From the NCBI GenBank assembly GCA_025403435.1, contig CM046337.1, positions 1,247,501 to 1,311,500 of the forward strand: 64,000 bases of DNA, read 5' to 3'. The notes under the pieces are model-generated. The model worked only from the letters and a program-made list of their open reading frames with translations. It searched no databases and was not told where the DNA came from. Position 1 is the stretch's first letter, and each line of letters opens with the position of its first letter. This DNA is from Artocarpus heterophyllus (taxonomy: Eukaryota; Streptophyta; Magnoliopsida; Rosales; Moraceae). Positions 35,904 to 47,777 of the stretch are shown here, piece after piece. The position numbers and the translations under genes are program-made.

Positions 35904-37732
35904 CCCCTTTCACCTCCTTGGTGCGAATCTCTTTTTAGGATAAACTCTTGTAACAGCATGTAGCTTTCTGTTCTTTTTGACTTTTTATCAATATTGCAGC
36001 ATTTTGAGTTTGGTGATAGGGTTTGATATTCTTGCATAATTAATTCGGCTTATTTTCTCTTCGTTTGTCCATTCCTGTTCCGAAACATTGGCTTGAGTTT
36101 TTTTTTAAATTTCTTTTTTGGTCTTTTTAAATATTAAATCAAATTATTGCGTAAGTTAACTGATAAAGTTCAGATTGTGGATACATGAGCTACCGTATGC
36201 AAAGTTTGCTCGCTAGATAAGCTTGTATTTATTTCGCCAAGGATGCAAGCTTTTTTTATTTGTTCAATATTTTTGTTTTGGATCGTATTGTTTATTTGTT
36301 TGTTTTGACTGTGATTTCGTAATCGGTATCCATCTGCCTTGATATGTAACCATCTTGAGGATTGGCTATTAAAAAAAGAGAGGGGTCGGGGTAAATTTTT
36401 TTCTCCATAAAAAAAATTTGAGTTAAGGTAAACATAGGAAGTATGAGGGCAATTCGTAATAGTTCTGTTTTGTTTTTTTGTTTTTGTTTTTTTTTTTAAT
36501 TTTTATTGGAGTAACAGTAATTCGTTTCTTGAATCAATTCTGTTAAAAACGAATCCAGTTATAGCATATCAGATTGGTGGTGTTTGTTTGGGAGAGTGGC
36601 TCTAAACACATAGTTTAAACCACAAATAATGTAAAACTTTTATATGTTACAGCGTAAAACTTTTATATATTACAATATATGGCTTCAACCTTTCTTCTAA
36701 ACACTCTAATTGTTTTCGGTTTCTTTGGAAAAGAAAAATTCTTTCACGGGAAATGTGCTTAGTAGAAATTGTGAATATTATTAACTTGTCATTATGTTTT
36801 TTCTTTAGACTAACTTTATTGGTACCTATGAGAAAATTAAGTCTTTTTTAACGCAACTAATGTTTTGTACTATTTTTTTAAACCTTTGATTCATACAACT
36901 TTTAACATACAATATGTTTAAATTATTCCTATAAAAAATTTTACCACCTAGCTCTTCCTCTCTCTCTTGTCTCACTCTCATTTTATGTTTCACGCTCTTC
37001 TTTCTCTCTTCCTGTGCCTCTTTCCCTCTCCTCTCTCTCTTTCTATTTTTAAAAGTCATAGGTTTCAACTTTTTGTCACAAAAATGATGGAAATAAAAAA
37101 AAACACCAATAGAAATTGTATTTTTCAAATTGACCCGTTACTCCCAAACAATTAATGTCACCCTCCCCAAGTTTTTGAACTTTGCTCCGGTGGCAAACCA
37201 AAAAAAAAAAAAAAATCCTTTATTCCGCTGGCCAATAGTGCTCTACAATTATTTCCTTCGGGCTTTTTTTTTTTTTTGTTACATTTAAAGGTGAGGGAAC
37301 AGAATGTAATTGAACTTTGGGTGGGTGAGATTATTTACGACAAAAAAAAATGACAGTAATGGAGGAAAGCACATTATTTAAGTCGTGACACGTTAAAAAA
37401 TAAATTTTAAAAGATGTATTTTATTAAAATCCTAAAAAAATGGTGGTCTTTTTTTATTTGCAAAATTAAAATATGTTTTCAGTTTGTGAATATTTTTTAT
37501 ATGTCCCAATGTATATGTATAAAGACATTAATGACCTAAATAATGATATTGTTAGTTTTATTTTATTTTTTAGAATACTTGAAATATACGGTTTTAAGAT
37601 TTCAAATGGATTATGATATCATTATATTTAAAAAATCCTTAAAATTAGGTTGTTTGTTGTTTAAATTCAAATTGGTATCCAAAATAAAGATTTTAAAATT
37701 CTCTCAGCTAAAAAATATAATTTTTTTTTATA
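35904..37732. other. Intergenic, 3' flank of the CCCH gene
   Basis: 3' UTR region followed by AT-rich DNA with one family 1 MITE relic (36579-36708) and a CT-rich stretch at about 36955-37045. No gene seen. Confidence 0.55.
36579..36708. mobile_element. MITE, family 1 (diverged copy)
   Basis: Begins TGTTTGTTTGGGAGAGTGG and ends TTCTTCTAAACACTCT. The interior has the repeated TAAAACTTTTATATGTTACA variant of the family motif. Confidence 0.45.
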
Positions 37733-38665
37733 GAATCAAGATTTTATTGATAAATTGAAATTAAGAAGTTGTAATTAAATTAATGATATAGTATTTATTA
37801 AGTCTTTTTTTTGTATCTTGTAGTTTATATAATTAATATATCATTAAGTTAACGACGTGTAATAATATTCATTTTTTAAGACTTCAAATGGTAATAGCAT
37901 TACTATTTTTTGGTGATAGGTAATTAAATTAATGAAATAGTATTTATAAGTATTTTTGTGCGTCTTATAGGTTTTATACTTGATATATCTTTAAGTTAAT
38001 GATACATAATGATAATTATATTTAATAACATTCATTTTTTAAGAGTTCAATTGATAATGATACTTTCTATTTAGGATGTGTTAATATTATATTCATTTTT
38101 TATTGCTTCTTATATTATTTTTTAAGTGATAATGATACTTCCTATTTAAGACTTCAAGTAACAATGATATTAATTTTTTTTATTGCTTTTTATATTATTT
38201 TTTTGAAATTCTATTGTAAGTAATTTAATGGCATGGATGATTTTTTTGTTGTTTGAATTATATTATAATTAATTAAGCATATATGTATTTCTTTAATATC
38301 ATTTTTTCTAACAATTCAACCGTAAGAAAAATAAGGAGATTTGTTAAAAAAATAAAAATAAACACATGATAGATAAAGTATTATTATCATTATGTATTAT
38401 TAACTTAAAGATATATCAATTACAAAACCTATAAGACACACAAAAGTACTTATAAATACTATTTCATTAATTTAATTACCTATCACAAAAAAAATAGAAA
38501 TGTTATTACCACTTGAAGTCTTAAAAATGAATGTTATTATGCATCATTAACTTAATGATATATTAATTATACAACCTATAAGACACAAAAAAAAAACTTA
38601 ATAAATAATATATCATTAATTTAATTACAACTTTTTAATTTCAATTTGTCAGTAAAATCCTGATT
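37733..38665. mobile_element. Foldback element with inverted arms of about 290 bp
   Basis: The left arm (37733 to about 38030) is the reverse complement of the right arm (about 38376 to 38665), with only scattered mismatches. Landmarks on the left are AAGTTGTAATTAAATTAATG, GGTAATTAAATTAATGAAAT and CTTTAAGTTAATGATACATA. The spacer of about 345 bp carries further copies of TCTATTTAGGATGTG, one of which recurs just outside the right arm. No protein is encoded. Confidence 0.85.
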
Positions 38666-40185
38666 ATAATGATATTTACTATTTAGGATGTGCTAATGTT
38701 ATGGATTGGTAATACAAACAAATTTTTAGATTTTTAATATATGTAATTTAAAAAAATATATAAATGATATTTATAAAATAAAGACAAATTTTAATTCACT
38801 TATTAAAACATGGCCACATTATATAATTTTTACTAGTTAAAAAACAAGGCCCAAACAAAACAAGTGTGAACCCTACCTCTTACGCACCTACCTTAACCAA
38901 ATACCCAACTTAACACCCATAAGTTCGTAACTGCGATGCAAATTACAATTACAGGCATTATAAAATAACCTGAGAATACACTTATTTCTATTCTATCATA
39001 AAACCAGGAATAATGTTTTTATTTAAAAAAAAAAAAAACAGAGAAAAGTTTATTCTTAATTCTTATTGAATAAAAAAAAAAAAAAAAGAGAACAGTGTTT
39101 TTTTTCATATATATTTTTTCTTTTTCAATATATGGGAAAATGTTATTCTTTAAAACCAAAAAAAAAGAAAAAAGAAAAAAAGATTGCCATTAGAAGCTCT
39201 ACCAATCTGAGCATTCGACAATACCGAAGCTCCTAATTTCTCCCAAAGTTGGATGTCTTTGTTCTTGCCGCCACCATCGTTCTCCTCTGGAAAAAAGTTC
39301 TCTTTTTCTATAAACAACAAACAACGAGAAAATCTCACCTTCTTCCTCAAAAAAACTCTCTCTCTCTCACTGAACTTGCCGGTTTCTTTCCTCCGCATTG
39401 GCGCTTCTCCTAGCAGAAATGTGAGAAAAATTCATGTTTCTTTGGCGACTTTTTGTCTATTCTTCTGTGTTTTCCTTTGTTGTTAAGATTTACGTCGCAT
39501 TTGTGATAAAGGGTTTTAGCTTTCTCTATCTGTTGCGGCTTATAACGTGCTGGGGTTTAGGCAAAATTCGCCGCTTTTTTCTTTTTCTTTTTCCTTTTCC
39601 ATTATCAAGTGACCACATTTTTTTGCACAGTGTTTAATCGAACTTAGAGGGGTTCAATTTCATTAATCAATTTTATGAATTATTGAGTTTTTTTAGTTTA
39701 CACTTTACAGCCTTTTGGGTTTTTTTAGTTATGGATTTTTTGTGTTTTGCCTCCGTGTTTAGCTTTATTTAGCGGATTGTTATTTTTCTTTTATCCTTTA
39801 TTTCGGAATGACTTGGCAATGTGGGCGTTGAGAACTCAAGAATTTTCATGAAACTAGTGAGTTGTGAAAGAATTTATTTTTGGAACAATTTTGTGATCAA
39901 GTAAGAGGGTACTATTTGTATCGTTGGATTTGTGTAACTGGATTTCATTCTTGATTTATTATTTGGATTTTGTAAAGTTTGTGAAACTGGGTCATTGAAT
40001 TTTCTGTCTTTCATCGTTACCAGGTAATTGTAAGATAGTAATTTAAGTTATTCTTTCTTCTGTATGTCGTTATGCTTCTGATTTGAAGACTTCATTCAAC
40101 CTCGTAATCTATTTATGGGTTCTGATTCTGATTTCTGTATTTCTCATGTAGAACTGGGCTTTCAGCGAGATTTCGTGTACTTAAC
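38666..40185. other. Intergenic and 5' leader of the enoyl reductase gene
   Basis: AT-rich to about 39170, then a CT-rich leader (about 39240-39420) typical of a plant 5' UTR. A donor-like GTGAGA at 39421 and an acceptor TGTAG ending at 40151 suggest a leader intron before the ATG at 40186. Confidence 0.5.
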
Positions 40186-43031
40186 ATGGCAACAACGGCA
40201 GCCTCTAGCCTGCAAATGGCAACTGCAAGACCCTGTATTTCATCTTCTCGTAGAGCCTTCAAAGCAGCTCCCGCAATGGTTCAAGGCAACTGCAAAGGAG
40301 CATCATTGGCAAAGCTTTCCAGTGCCTGCCATATATCATCCTCTGTAAAAATTTTTGGTCGCAGCTTTACATCATCCTCTGCCAAATTTAATAAATCCGT
40401 TATAAAGGCAATGTCTGAACCTAGCGAAAACAAGGTCTCAGGGTTGCCGATTGATCTGAAAGGTTAATTTTTCATTCCATATATATGTATTTTTATGCAG
40501 CTATCTTCGTCTTGATTCTCAAACACACTATTAACCAAAGCTAGCTTTTTTTTTTTCTTTTTTTTTTTTCTTGGGTGTAGGTAAAAGAGCGTTTATTGCT
40601 GGTGTAGCTGATGATAATGGTTATGGTTGGGCAATCGCAAAAGCTCTTGCTGCTGCAGGTGCCGAAATTCTTGTGGGCACATGGGTTCCTGTAAGTGATT
40701 TGGCGTGTTCAATATTTGTCATGCTCTTCTTAAATTTGTGGAAATGTTGTACCTATTGACTAGAAATCTCTTGTGTAGGCTTTGAACATTTTCGAATCCA
40801 GTCTACGACGTGGAAAATTTGATGAATCACGCGTGTAAGATGTTGTAGCAGTTGTTTGTTTTGTATTACGGGGTAATATTGATGAATTGATTATGCCAAT
40901 GAATTATATGTTGTTTTCAGGTTGCCAGATGGTTCTCTAATGGAGATAACCAAAGTATATCCTTTAGACGCAGTTTTTGACAACCCTGAAGGTGTACCTG
41001 AAGATGTAAGTAGACATACACGGTTTGCTTTGAAAAGTTATGAAAATTGTCAAATATATGTCCAACGTGTGTTTAATGTTGTTGATGCAGATAAAAGCAA
41101 ACAAGCGTTATGCAGGATCCAGTAATTGGACAGTTCAGGTTTGTCTCGATCATTATATTAGCAAATCTGCTTACGGAGGAGCTTTTAAGAGCCTACATGG
41201 GAGTTTGAGAAAAGGATGAGAAATTTTACAATTAGACGGTTTTTTTTATGTGCAATTAGGAAATGTCTAATTTTCTGCTTGTTCTTGCAGGAAGTTGCAG
41301 AAAGTGTGAAGAATGATTTCGGCAGCATTGACATTCTAGTGCACTCACTCGCCAATGGACCAGAAGTAAGAATTGTTCTAAATATGGAAATTTTTATGCA
41401 CAAGTTCTTGGCACTAAAGAAGCGCCATCTTAACAGGTAACTAAACCTCTACTGGAGACATCCAGGCAAGGATATCTTGCTGCTTTATCGGCATCTAGTT
41501 ACTCCTATATTTCTTTACTTAAGCATTTCCTCCCAATAACTAATCCAGGTATGTTTCTATTTGTTTATCCAAATAATCTTTCTATTCTTCACGCGCTTGA
41601 ATTTGAATCTCCGGTGATGTGTTAAGTAAATAAATTTGCATTTTTGGTTACAGGTGGTTCCTCGGTTTCTCTTACCTATATTGCCTCAGAAAGGATCATT
41701 CCTGGGTACCTTTTCCATCCGTGTGAAGTGTGTAATTCGTGTTTTCATATTATAACTTGTCATGCCATATAAAAAATCGGATATTTTATACTCAGATATG
41801 GTGGAGGTATGAGCTCTGCAAAAGCTGCTCTTGAGAGTGACACACGGGTGAGTTCCCTAATATTTTTGTGTATGTATTTTGACCAATGGTCTGTATCCAT
41901 ATTTTGGCTATATTATTTAGTTCAAAACCTTTTCTTCCTTTAATCTTCTCATTGTTTTGATGTGATTACTTCAGGTGCTTGCTTTCGAAGCGGGTAGAAA
42001 ACACAAAGTTAGAGTCAACACAATATCTGCTGGTATTTTCCGTCCTCTTTTACTAATTCAAATGCCATATATCCATTCTTTGGAGTTCTCAAAAGGAAAA
42101 AAAGAAAATCCCTGTTCTGCTCCAAACTAGTGAGTAGAGAATATGTTGCAAAAGCTCGTGAGCATGACAACGTATGCATGTGTGTAGATTAGCTGCATCA
42201 GTAAAGGATTTTGTTCAAAGCTATTTGTCGTTTTCAGTCCTTTTTTATTTTTATTTTTTATTTGTGGTGGAAAAACGTTGTCTATTGTAATGCCAACGTG
42301 ATAGAGAAAGATGATCTAGCTGGGTTTCAAGGTTCTACTAGGGATTCCTTATTCTTTTTTGGCTGAAAGTTAAATAAAGATGTTAAAAAAGAAAGGTAGT
42401 AGTCTTCCGTTTCCTGTTTAATTTCAGTCTTTCAGCTATCTTTAGAAATTTAAACACGATAACAGGTCCATTACTGCTTCTATGTATGTATATATGATGT
42501 GGAATGATCTTGATCTCGGGTATCTCTTATTTAACATTCATGGAGATCTTGATGTCGGGATATCCCTTATTTAACATTCACGGATCAAACCACAAACATG
42601 CACCTTGACGACACTTTTTCTTGTGCAAATGCTCAGGGCCACTACGAAGCCGCGCTGCAAAAGCAATTGGCTTCATCGACATGATGATCGACTATTCATT
42701 AGAAAATGCACCTCTACAGAAGGAACTATCTGCAGGTTTTTCTCCAAACACTTCTCACCCTTCGGCCTTTATCGTAACCTATCTGTTCCTGCCTTCTTTT
42801 TGTTCTATAATAATAATAATTGCCATTAATTTGTTATATGAAATACTTATTCAAATCATAAAAACCTCTGAAACAGAGGAGGTGGGGAACACGGCGGCTT
42901 TCTTGGCGTCACCTTTGGCTTCAGCTATAACGGGTGCTGTTATTTACGTCGACAATGGGCTTCATGCAATGGGTGTGGGAGTTGACAGTCCAATATTCAA
43001 AGACCTCGACATTCCAAAGACTCAGCACTAG
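40186..43031 (+). CDS. MOD1: Enoyl-[acyl-carrier-protein] reductase (NADH), chloroplastic
   Basis: Twelve exons: 40186-40462, 40581-40690, 40779-40834, 40921-41005, 41091-41138, 41291-41365, 41437-41548, 41654-41705, 41796-41847, 41975-42032, 42637-42735 and 42877-43031. The protein is 392 residues, close to Arabidopsis MOD1 (about 390). A Ser/Ala/Arg-rich transit peptide (about the first 75-85 residues) precedes the FabI-type reductase. The NADH-binding fold starts [20 protein letters not shown]. The catalytic Tyr and Lys lie in [17 protein letters not shown], and NTISAGPL follows. The C-terminus reads [13 protein letters not shown], as in plant ENRs. It catalyses the last reducing step of each fatty-acid elongation cycle in the plastid stroma, converting trans-2-enoyl-ACP to acyl-ACP. 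The start gives an intact transit peptide. No disruption is seen. Confidence 0.95.
42505..42583. repeat. Imperfect tandem duplication in ENR intron 10
   Basis: Two neighbouring units of about 39 bp share GATCTTGAT(C/G)TCGGG and CTTATTTAACATTCA. Intronic, no expected coding effect. Confidence 0.8.
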
Positions 43032-43612
43032 AATAAAACTGCATGCCAGTTGAACTTTTTTGACAATTTAGTTGTCTAAGAATAAAAAAGACGTTTCTAG
43101 CATTTTGCTCCCCTTTTTCTTTCTATTGTTGGAACCACTTGAATGGCTTGGCCAGCGGCCCCCCCATTTTGTCATGAGTAAGACTTTCTATTAAACACTT
43201 GAGTTAATCTTAGTAGAACTTTGGAATCAGAATGATTTGTCTGCATCATATTGATGCGCTTAATGCTTGTTGCTCAACGTGCACAATCATATTATTGATT
43301 CACACTTCCTCCAAAGCTCTGTCTCTCTCAATCAAAAGATAAACTTGATATTATGATCATTTTCCAATAAAAGATCCGCTCGTTAAGAATTGAGATAATA
43401 AGCAAATTCGATAGTTCTGGAATTGGTGTTGCCATGGGAATATCTTCTGCTGATTTTGTGTCTACATTGGTGGCGATATAGACGATTCTATTAGGCATTA
43501 GCTCCTCCCCAACTGGCACCACATCCCTCATCATATGCAAAAACCAAACGAGTATAAAACTACACACCACAACAAGATAATCAAAGTGTTTTTAGAGATT
43601 ATATAATTTTCA
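43032..43612. other. Intergenic, 3' flank of the ENR gene
   Basis: 3' UTR and flank. No gene recognised. Confidence 0.55.
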
Positions 43613-43776
43613 AGTCGTTTAGAAGAACGGATGGAACCATCAGTTACAACTGTAAACAGTGTATAGTTTTCACATGCTATAATTAAAAAGTACAAAAAAT
43701 GCTACGGTATGAAGCTCTCACATATAACAGTTTTCAAACTAAAATTATTGGTTCTGACCGTTCCTTCAAACAGCCT
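43613..43776. mobile_element. MITE, family 1 (copy 43.6 kb)
   Basis: Inverted ends AGTCGTTTAGAAGAACGG on the left, and AGGCTGTTTGAAGGAACGG read from the right. The interior contains the complement of the family motif (GAAGCTCTCACATATAACAG), so the core is inverted relative to the 15.8-kb copy. Confidence 0.72.
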
Positions 43777-43896
43777 ATTTTTCTATAACTGGAAGGATTA
43801 TGTAAAGGCCAAGGAAAAGTCTACAAGCCCAAGAAAAAAAAAAAGGACTCGCAAGTCACTATAATATGCCATCAATACAAGCCCTGAAAATTATAC

Positions 43897-44660
43897 CTTC
43901 CCGTCCGAGAAATCAAATCAGAAGACAAAATGGTTGCAGTTAAACTTCCTTGATGCAGCAGAAGCAGCACTAGGAGCGTTCTTTGAGGCTGAAAAGGGAA
44001 AGAAACACCAAAGAATAAATTTTAGTAGCATTGGTATGTTTATAAAATAAAGTGACATTAATGGAAATTCGAGCTAGCTTAAAAAATGAACTTACAAACA
44101 CAATATGTGATCCGTTTGCGTCCTCAGTTGTTTGCACCCGGCCATCTTTAACTAGAAAAGACAAAGCAAACAAATTCTCTACTGTCTATGCAAAAGAAGA
44201 GCTGTTTAGTATCAACCTCTCAAGAGCAACACCCTGCTTCTTTTTATTCTTCAAGATCTCGAACATTATCGACATTGTCTTGGCCGTCACTAATTTGTTC
44301 CGACCAATAAGCATCTTCAAACTGTTGCACACGAGCCATGGTTATGCATGAGCAAAAGCAAAATACATAACAACAATAGCCCATCATGTCCTTGTCCTAG
44401 TTCCTTAAAATCCCCAAAAGAACTCCTGTAATTAGTTAAACTAAATCACCCATGTCCTAATTTCTTTTTCTGATTTTGGAGTAAGCATGTGACATATAAA
44501 ACACTTCTAAAATAACTCACTTTTTAATAGCATTTAAAGCTTAACCACAAGAACGGTATTATACTACCTCATCAGGCCGATCAACGTCAGTTGGCTTCTT
44601 ACGATTTTTATAAACCCTCTTTGGCTTTGTCACATCAGTTATGGGTCCAACTCTCGAGAG
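43897..44660 (-). pseudogene. NSE4 (SMC5/6 complex kleisin) pseudogene, C-terminal exons
   Basis: Read on the minus strand, three exon-like blocks match plant NSE4. Block 44568 to about 44650 encodes KPKRVYKNRKKPTDVDRPDE. Block 44096-44321 encodes QQFEDAYWSEQISDGQD, TMSIMFEILKNKKQ, LERLILNSSSFA, then VENLFALSFLVKDGRV. Block 43897-43988 encodes SKNAPSAASAAS, NCNHFVF and FDFSDG. Splice-like signals survive at several edges. Disablements: TAG where NSE4 has Gln (SSSFA, stop, TVENL); a frameshift between ISDGQD and TMSIMF; and TGA (43918-43920) in the conserved HFVF-R-FDF motif. In a working gene NSE4 bridges the SMC5/SMC6 heads in DNA repair. Introns are kept, so this arose by DNA duplication or decay in place, not retroposition. 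Confidence 0.8.
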
Positions 44661-44935
44661 AGGAATTGGTATTTTCGTCTCACTAATTGGTCCAATCCTT
44701 GAGACAAAGAGTGACAGAAAAAGAGTTTACTATAATGAGTCACGTTGTGATTGTGACTCTTATGAAAATAATACGATAGAAACAAAGAATAAAAACACAC
44801 AGAGAATTTACGTAGAAATCTAAAACGGAAAAAAACCACGACAAAGGAGAAGAAAATCACTAAACTCGTGAAGATTACAATGGAGACGTTAGGGAGGCTC
44901 AAAATTCGCTAATAATTAAAACCCTAACGTAATAT

Positions 44936-44936
<1 letters not shown>

Positions 44937-44972
<36 letters not shown>
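44937..44972. repeat. (AT)n microsatellite
   Basis: A nearly pure AT dinucleotide run. Confidence 0.9.
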
Positions 44973-44975
<3 letters not shown>

Positions 44976-45611
44976 TATAGACAAAACCTTATGGGCTCAA
45001 AAACATAAACTAAACGGTCCAAAACCAACGGTCCGTACCGCGGGGGCACACCCCTGACGAGATCAGTAGTGGGCTACGGGATCGGGCTTATCGACCTGAT
45101 CCTTCCGCTACCGCCATATATCTCATGAAAAATCTCATTTTTGTTTTTCACTACAATTTATCGCACCACGAACTTTTCGAGTCTAACCAAACTGAATTCA
45201 AGTCACCATACTTTAATAGTGACAGATTCGACACTTTACCAAAATAAAAAATAAAAACTTTACTAACATTGTGCAACATTGTGCGACACACTTAGCACTT
45301 TCAAAAAATAAAAAAATAAAAAATAAAAAATAAGAAAGGTTGGATGCCTTTTCAATGGCCTATTTAAAATAAATAAGCATAGGTTTTAAAAATTAGGTAA
45401 ATAATTATTTATCAATAATAAACTAAGTTTATTTATTTATCAGTGTTAAACTCAATAAATAATATTTGTCTAATTTAAAAATTTACAGTCACTTATTTTA
45501 AAAATACTTAAAAAAAGTCATTTATCTCCATAGGATTACTTACATAGTGGGACACCCATGGGCCTTGCGTAAAGCTGGAGAAACTTTTCCCGAAATTAAG
45601 TTTTTGAAAGC

Positions 45612-45779
45612 TAATAGTCTATTTGATAAAGTTAATTTTAACCAATTTTTAATTAAAAACAGTATAAAACTCTTATATGTTATAATAAAAATAAAAAACC
45701 TATTACAATATAAAACTCTTATATATTACAGTATTTATATTTTTAACTAATATTTCTAATTACTATGCCTAACACACTG
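45612..45779. mobile_element. MITE, family 1 (diverged copy)
   Basis: Carries two TATAAAACTCTTATAT(G/A)TTA blocks, which are variants of the family core in complement. The termini are poorly preserved. Confidence 0.4.
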
Positions 45780-46059
45780 TAAAACTCCACCCTTAGAGTG
45801 TCCAAAAAGACTGAAGAGACAAGAAACAAAGTCTGATGGACAAATACCCACGTTGGAATATCACCTAGCGGAGGGTTCAATGGCCTTAGCCATCCCCAAT
45901 AGAGCCTCTGCGTCTGATTTTTGTTCCCTTCACGCCTAACTGAATCAATAAAACCCAATTTTCAATTTTATACACACATACACAATATATATATTATTCA
46001 AAAAATTGATTAGCAAAAAATATATATATCTAAAAAAAACTATTATTTTTTTAAAGAAA

Positions 46060-46398
46060 CGATTTTTGCCGTTCTTGAACTGTTTGTTCACTTCGTTGGC
46101 TATAACAAAGAACTTCTCTGAATCTGGTTCCGCTAATTCATCTTTCTTGTCTACAATGATGAATAATGGAAAAGAAGAAACCAAAAAAAAAAAATCCATA
46201 TTTAAGAATGAATAAATTAAAAAACATTTAGAGAGAGAGAGAGAGAGACGGATTTCTTATTTTGAGACCATTGATCTTATCGATTTTGGAGCCAACCACC
46301 CGACGTTCAACGGAAAGGTTACGACTTGGCTCAGTCGACTCGTCGTGATCATGATTTGCAGCTGAGTTTGGGTTGACAATGGACTCGAGTGTAGCCAT
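46060..46398 (-). pseudogene. NSE4 pseudogene, N-terminal exons
   Basis: On the minus strand an ATG at 46398-46396 opens MATLESIVNPNSAANHD and runs to LSVERRVVGSK, where NSE4 proteins begin their conserved region. A second block at about 46150-46065 encodes DKKDELAEPDSEKFF and IANEVNKQF, matching the NSE4 stretch DxKDDLxxPDSxKF. The two blocks are separated by low-complexity sequence and lack the following conserved exons. Same strand and order as the C-terminal relic at 43897-44660, so both probably belong to one decayed gene with its middle lost. Confidence 0.6.
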
Positions 46399-47142
46399 TT
46401 TTTCTTTAAAAAAAAAGAAAAAAGCAATTCCAGATCAGAGGAAAATGAAGGTCTATAAATACGGAATTAAAAAAAAATACTATAAATACAGAATAGAATT
46501 ACAGATTTTATATATAATTTTTTTCTTTTGGTCTTATAATTAATTTTATTTTCCTATTTCTTTCTTTCTTTTTTTTCTTTTTAAGGTTTTCGTGTTTCTT
46601 TCTAGTACCTATGAGACAGACGAACCGTAGGTTTATTGATTTCCCGCGGAAACTGAAACTAGCTTTATTTTGTTTATTTATTTATTTAATACTTGATCGT
46701 CAAGTTTCCCTTTTTTTTATTATTATTTGCAAGTACTTAAGCGATATTCGATACGACTCCTGAGCCACCAACTCCGAAAAAAAGGTACTTAATCGAAAAA
46801 TTGAAATGTCAGTGAGGCTGTCAGCGAATTTCTTTTTCCGCCGAACCTGATGTTTAGTTGTAGTTTTTTTTTGCTTAAATGAACTATGATATGGTCTTTA
46901 GAATAAAGAAAACTTCATGTTAAAAAAAATATCTATGATAGGGTTCTAAAAAAATAAACTTTGATTCAACTCAAAAAACATTTTAGCATGTTTTAGTTTA
47001 TTTTTTAATATAGTATGTGAAAACTATTATTTTATGGGCGGTTTAAATTCGTAAATTTAAACTTATTTACTAAATACAAAGTATTAGATACATTTTTAAT
47101 CATCAATTTTGAATCATAAACTATTTATTTTGCATATTTTTA
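46399..47142. other. Intergenic, no gene seen
   Basis: AT-rich with poly-T/TTTC runs. Could include the old NSE4 promoter. Nothing else recognised. Confidence 0.5.
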
Positions 47143-47777
47143 AAGGTTAACTTTACTTTTGGCTCCTAAACGATGCAACATGTCTCATTTTGATCATAAG
47201 CTTCAAGATGCAGCATATTACACCTTTAAACTACTCAGTTGGTCTAATTTTGAATATTTCGTTACCAAATCATTTAAATATTGACATAATTAAGCAAACA
47301 ATTTCACTTTTAGCTCCTAAATTATGCAACTTATCTCATTTTCACTATCAAACTTTAAATTATAATAAATTACACCCTCAAGCTATATAATAGATAAATA
47401 AAATTTAGAAATTTTAATTTCAAAATATGTTGAAAACGTATATAGAGCCAAAAGATCAAAATGGTAATTTGTTATAATTCTTCGATATTTAACATATGTA
47501 GTGAAGAAAAAGGTCAAAATGAGACAAGTTTTACAATTCAATGATGTAATGTAATATAATTTAAAGTCTAGGGGCCAAATGAGATAATTTTCATAGTTTA
47601 AGGGCTAAAAGTAAAATTATTGGCTCAGTTGTGTTATTATTTAATGGATTTGGCAAAGGAATGACAAAAATGGGACAAGTTGAATAGTTCAAGGATGTGA
47701 TTTGCTACGTTTTAAAGTCCATAGTCTAAAACGGGACAAGTTGTATAGTTCAAGGGTCAAAAATAAAATTAACCCTA
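47143..47777. mobile_element. Foldback element built of four related units
   Basis: Left end GGTTAACTTTACTTTTGGCT, with CATGTCTCATTTTGATC. The complement of the right end reads GGGTTAATTTTATTTTTGAC, with CTTGTCCCGTTTTAGAC. A second pair of related units lies inside (about 47306-47395 and 47510-47625), giving two forward and two reversed units. This is a familiar non-autonomous plant element type; class assignment (Mutator-like) is inference. Confidence 0.75.

Larger units (their letters stand above)
44661..46059. other. Non-coding stretch between NSE4 relic blocks
   Basis: Contains an (AT)n microsatellite, a block at about 44990-45130 that is GC-richer and unrecognised, a diverged family 1 MITE (about 45612-45779), and a short minus-strand frame at 45743-45958 with no assigned family. 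The middle NSE4 exons are not recognisable here. Confidence 0.45.

Noticed and set aside
35121..36037. Minus-strand and alternate-frame open readings over the CCCH/KH exon 3
   Set aside because: The plus-strand frame carries the zinc fingers and KH domain; the others are shadows.
44639..44902. Minus-strand 87-codon frame upstream of the NSE4 C-terminal relic
   Set aside because: It is Phe/Ser-rich and looks like leader or intron sequence. No match to NSE4 or another family.
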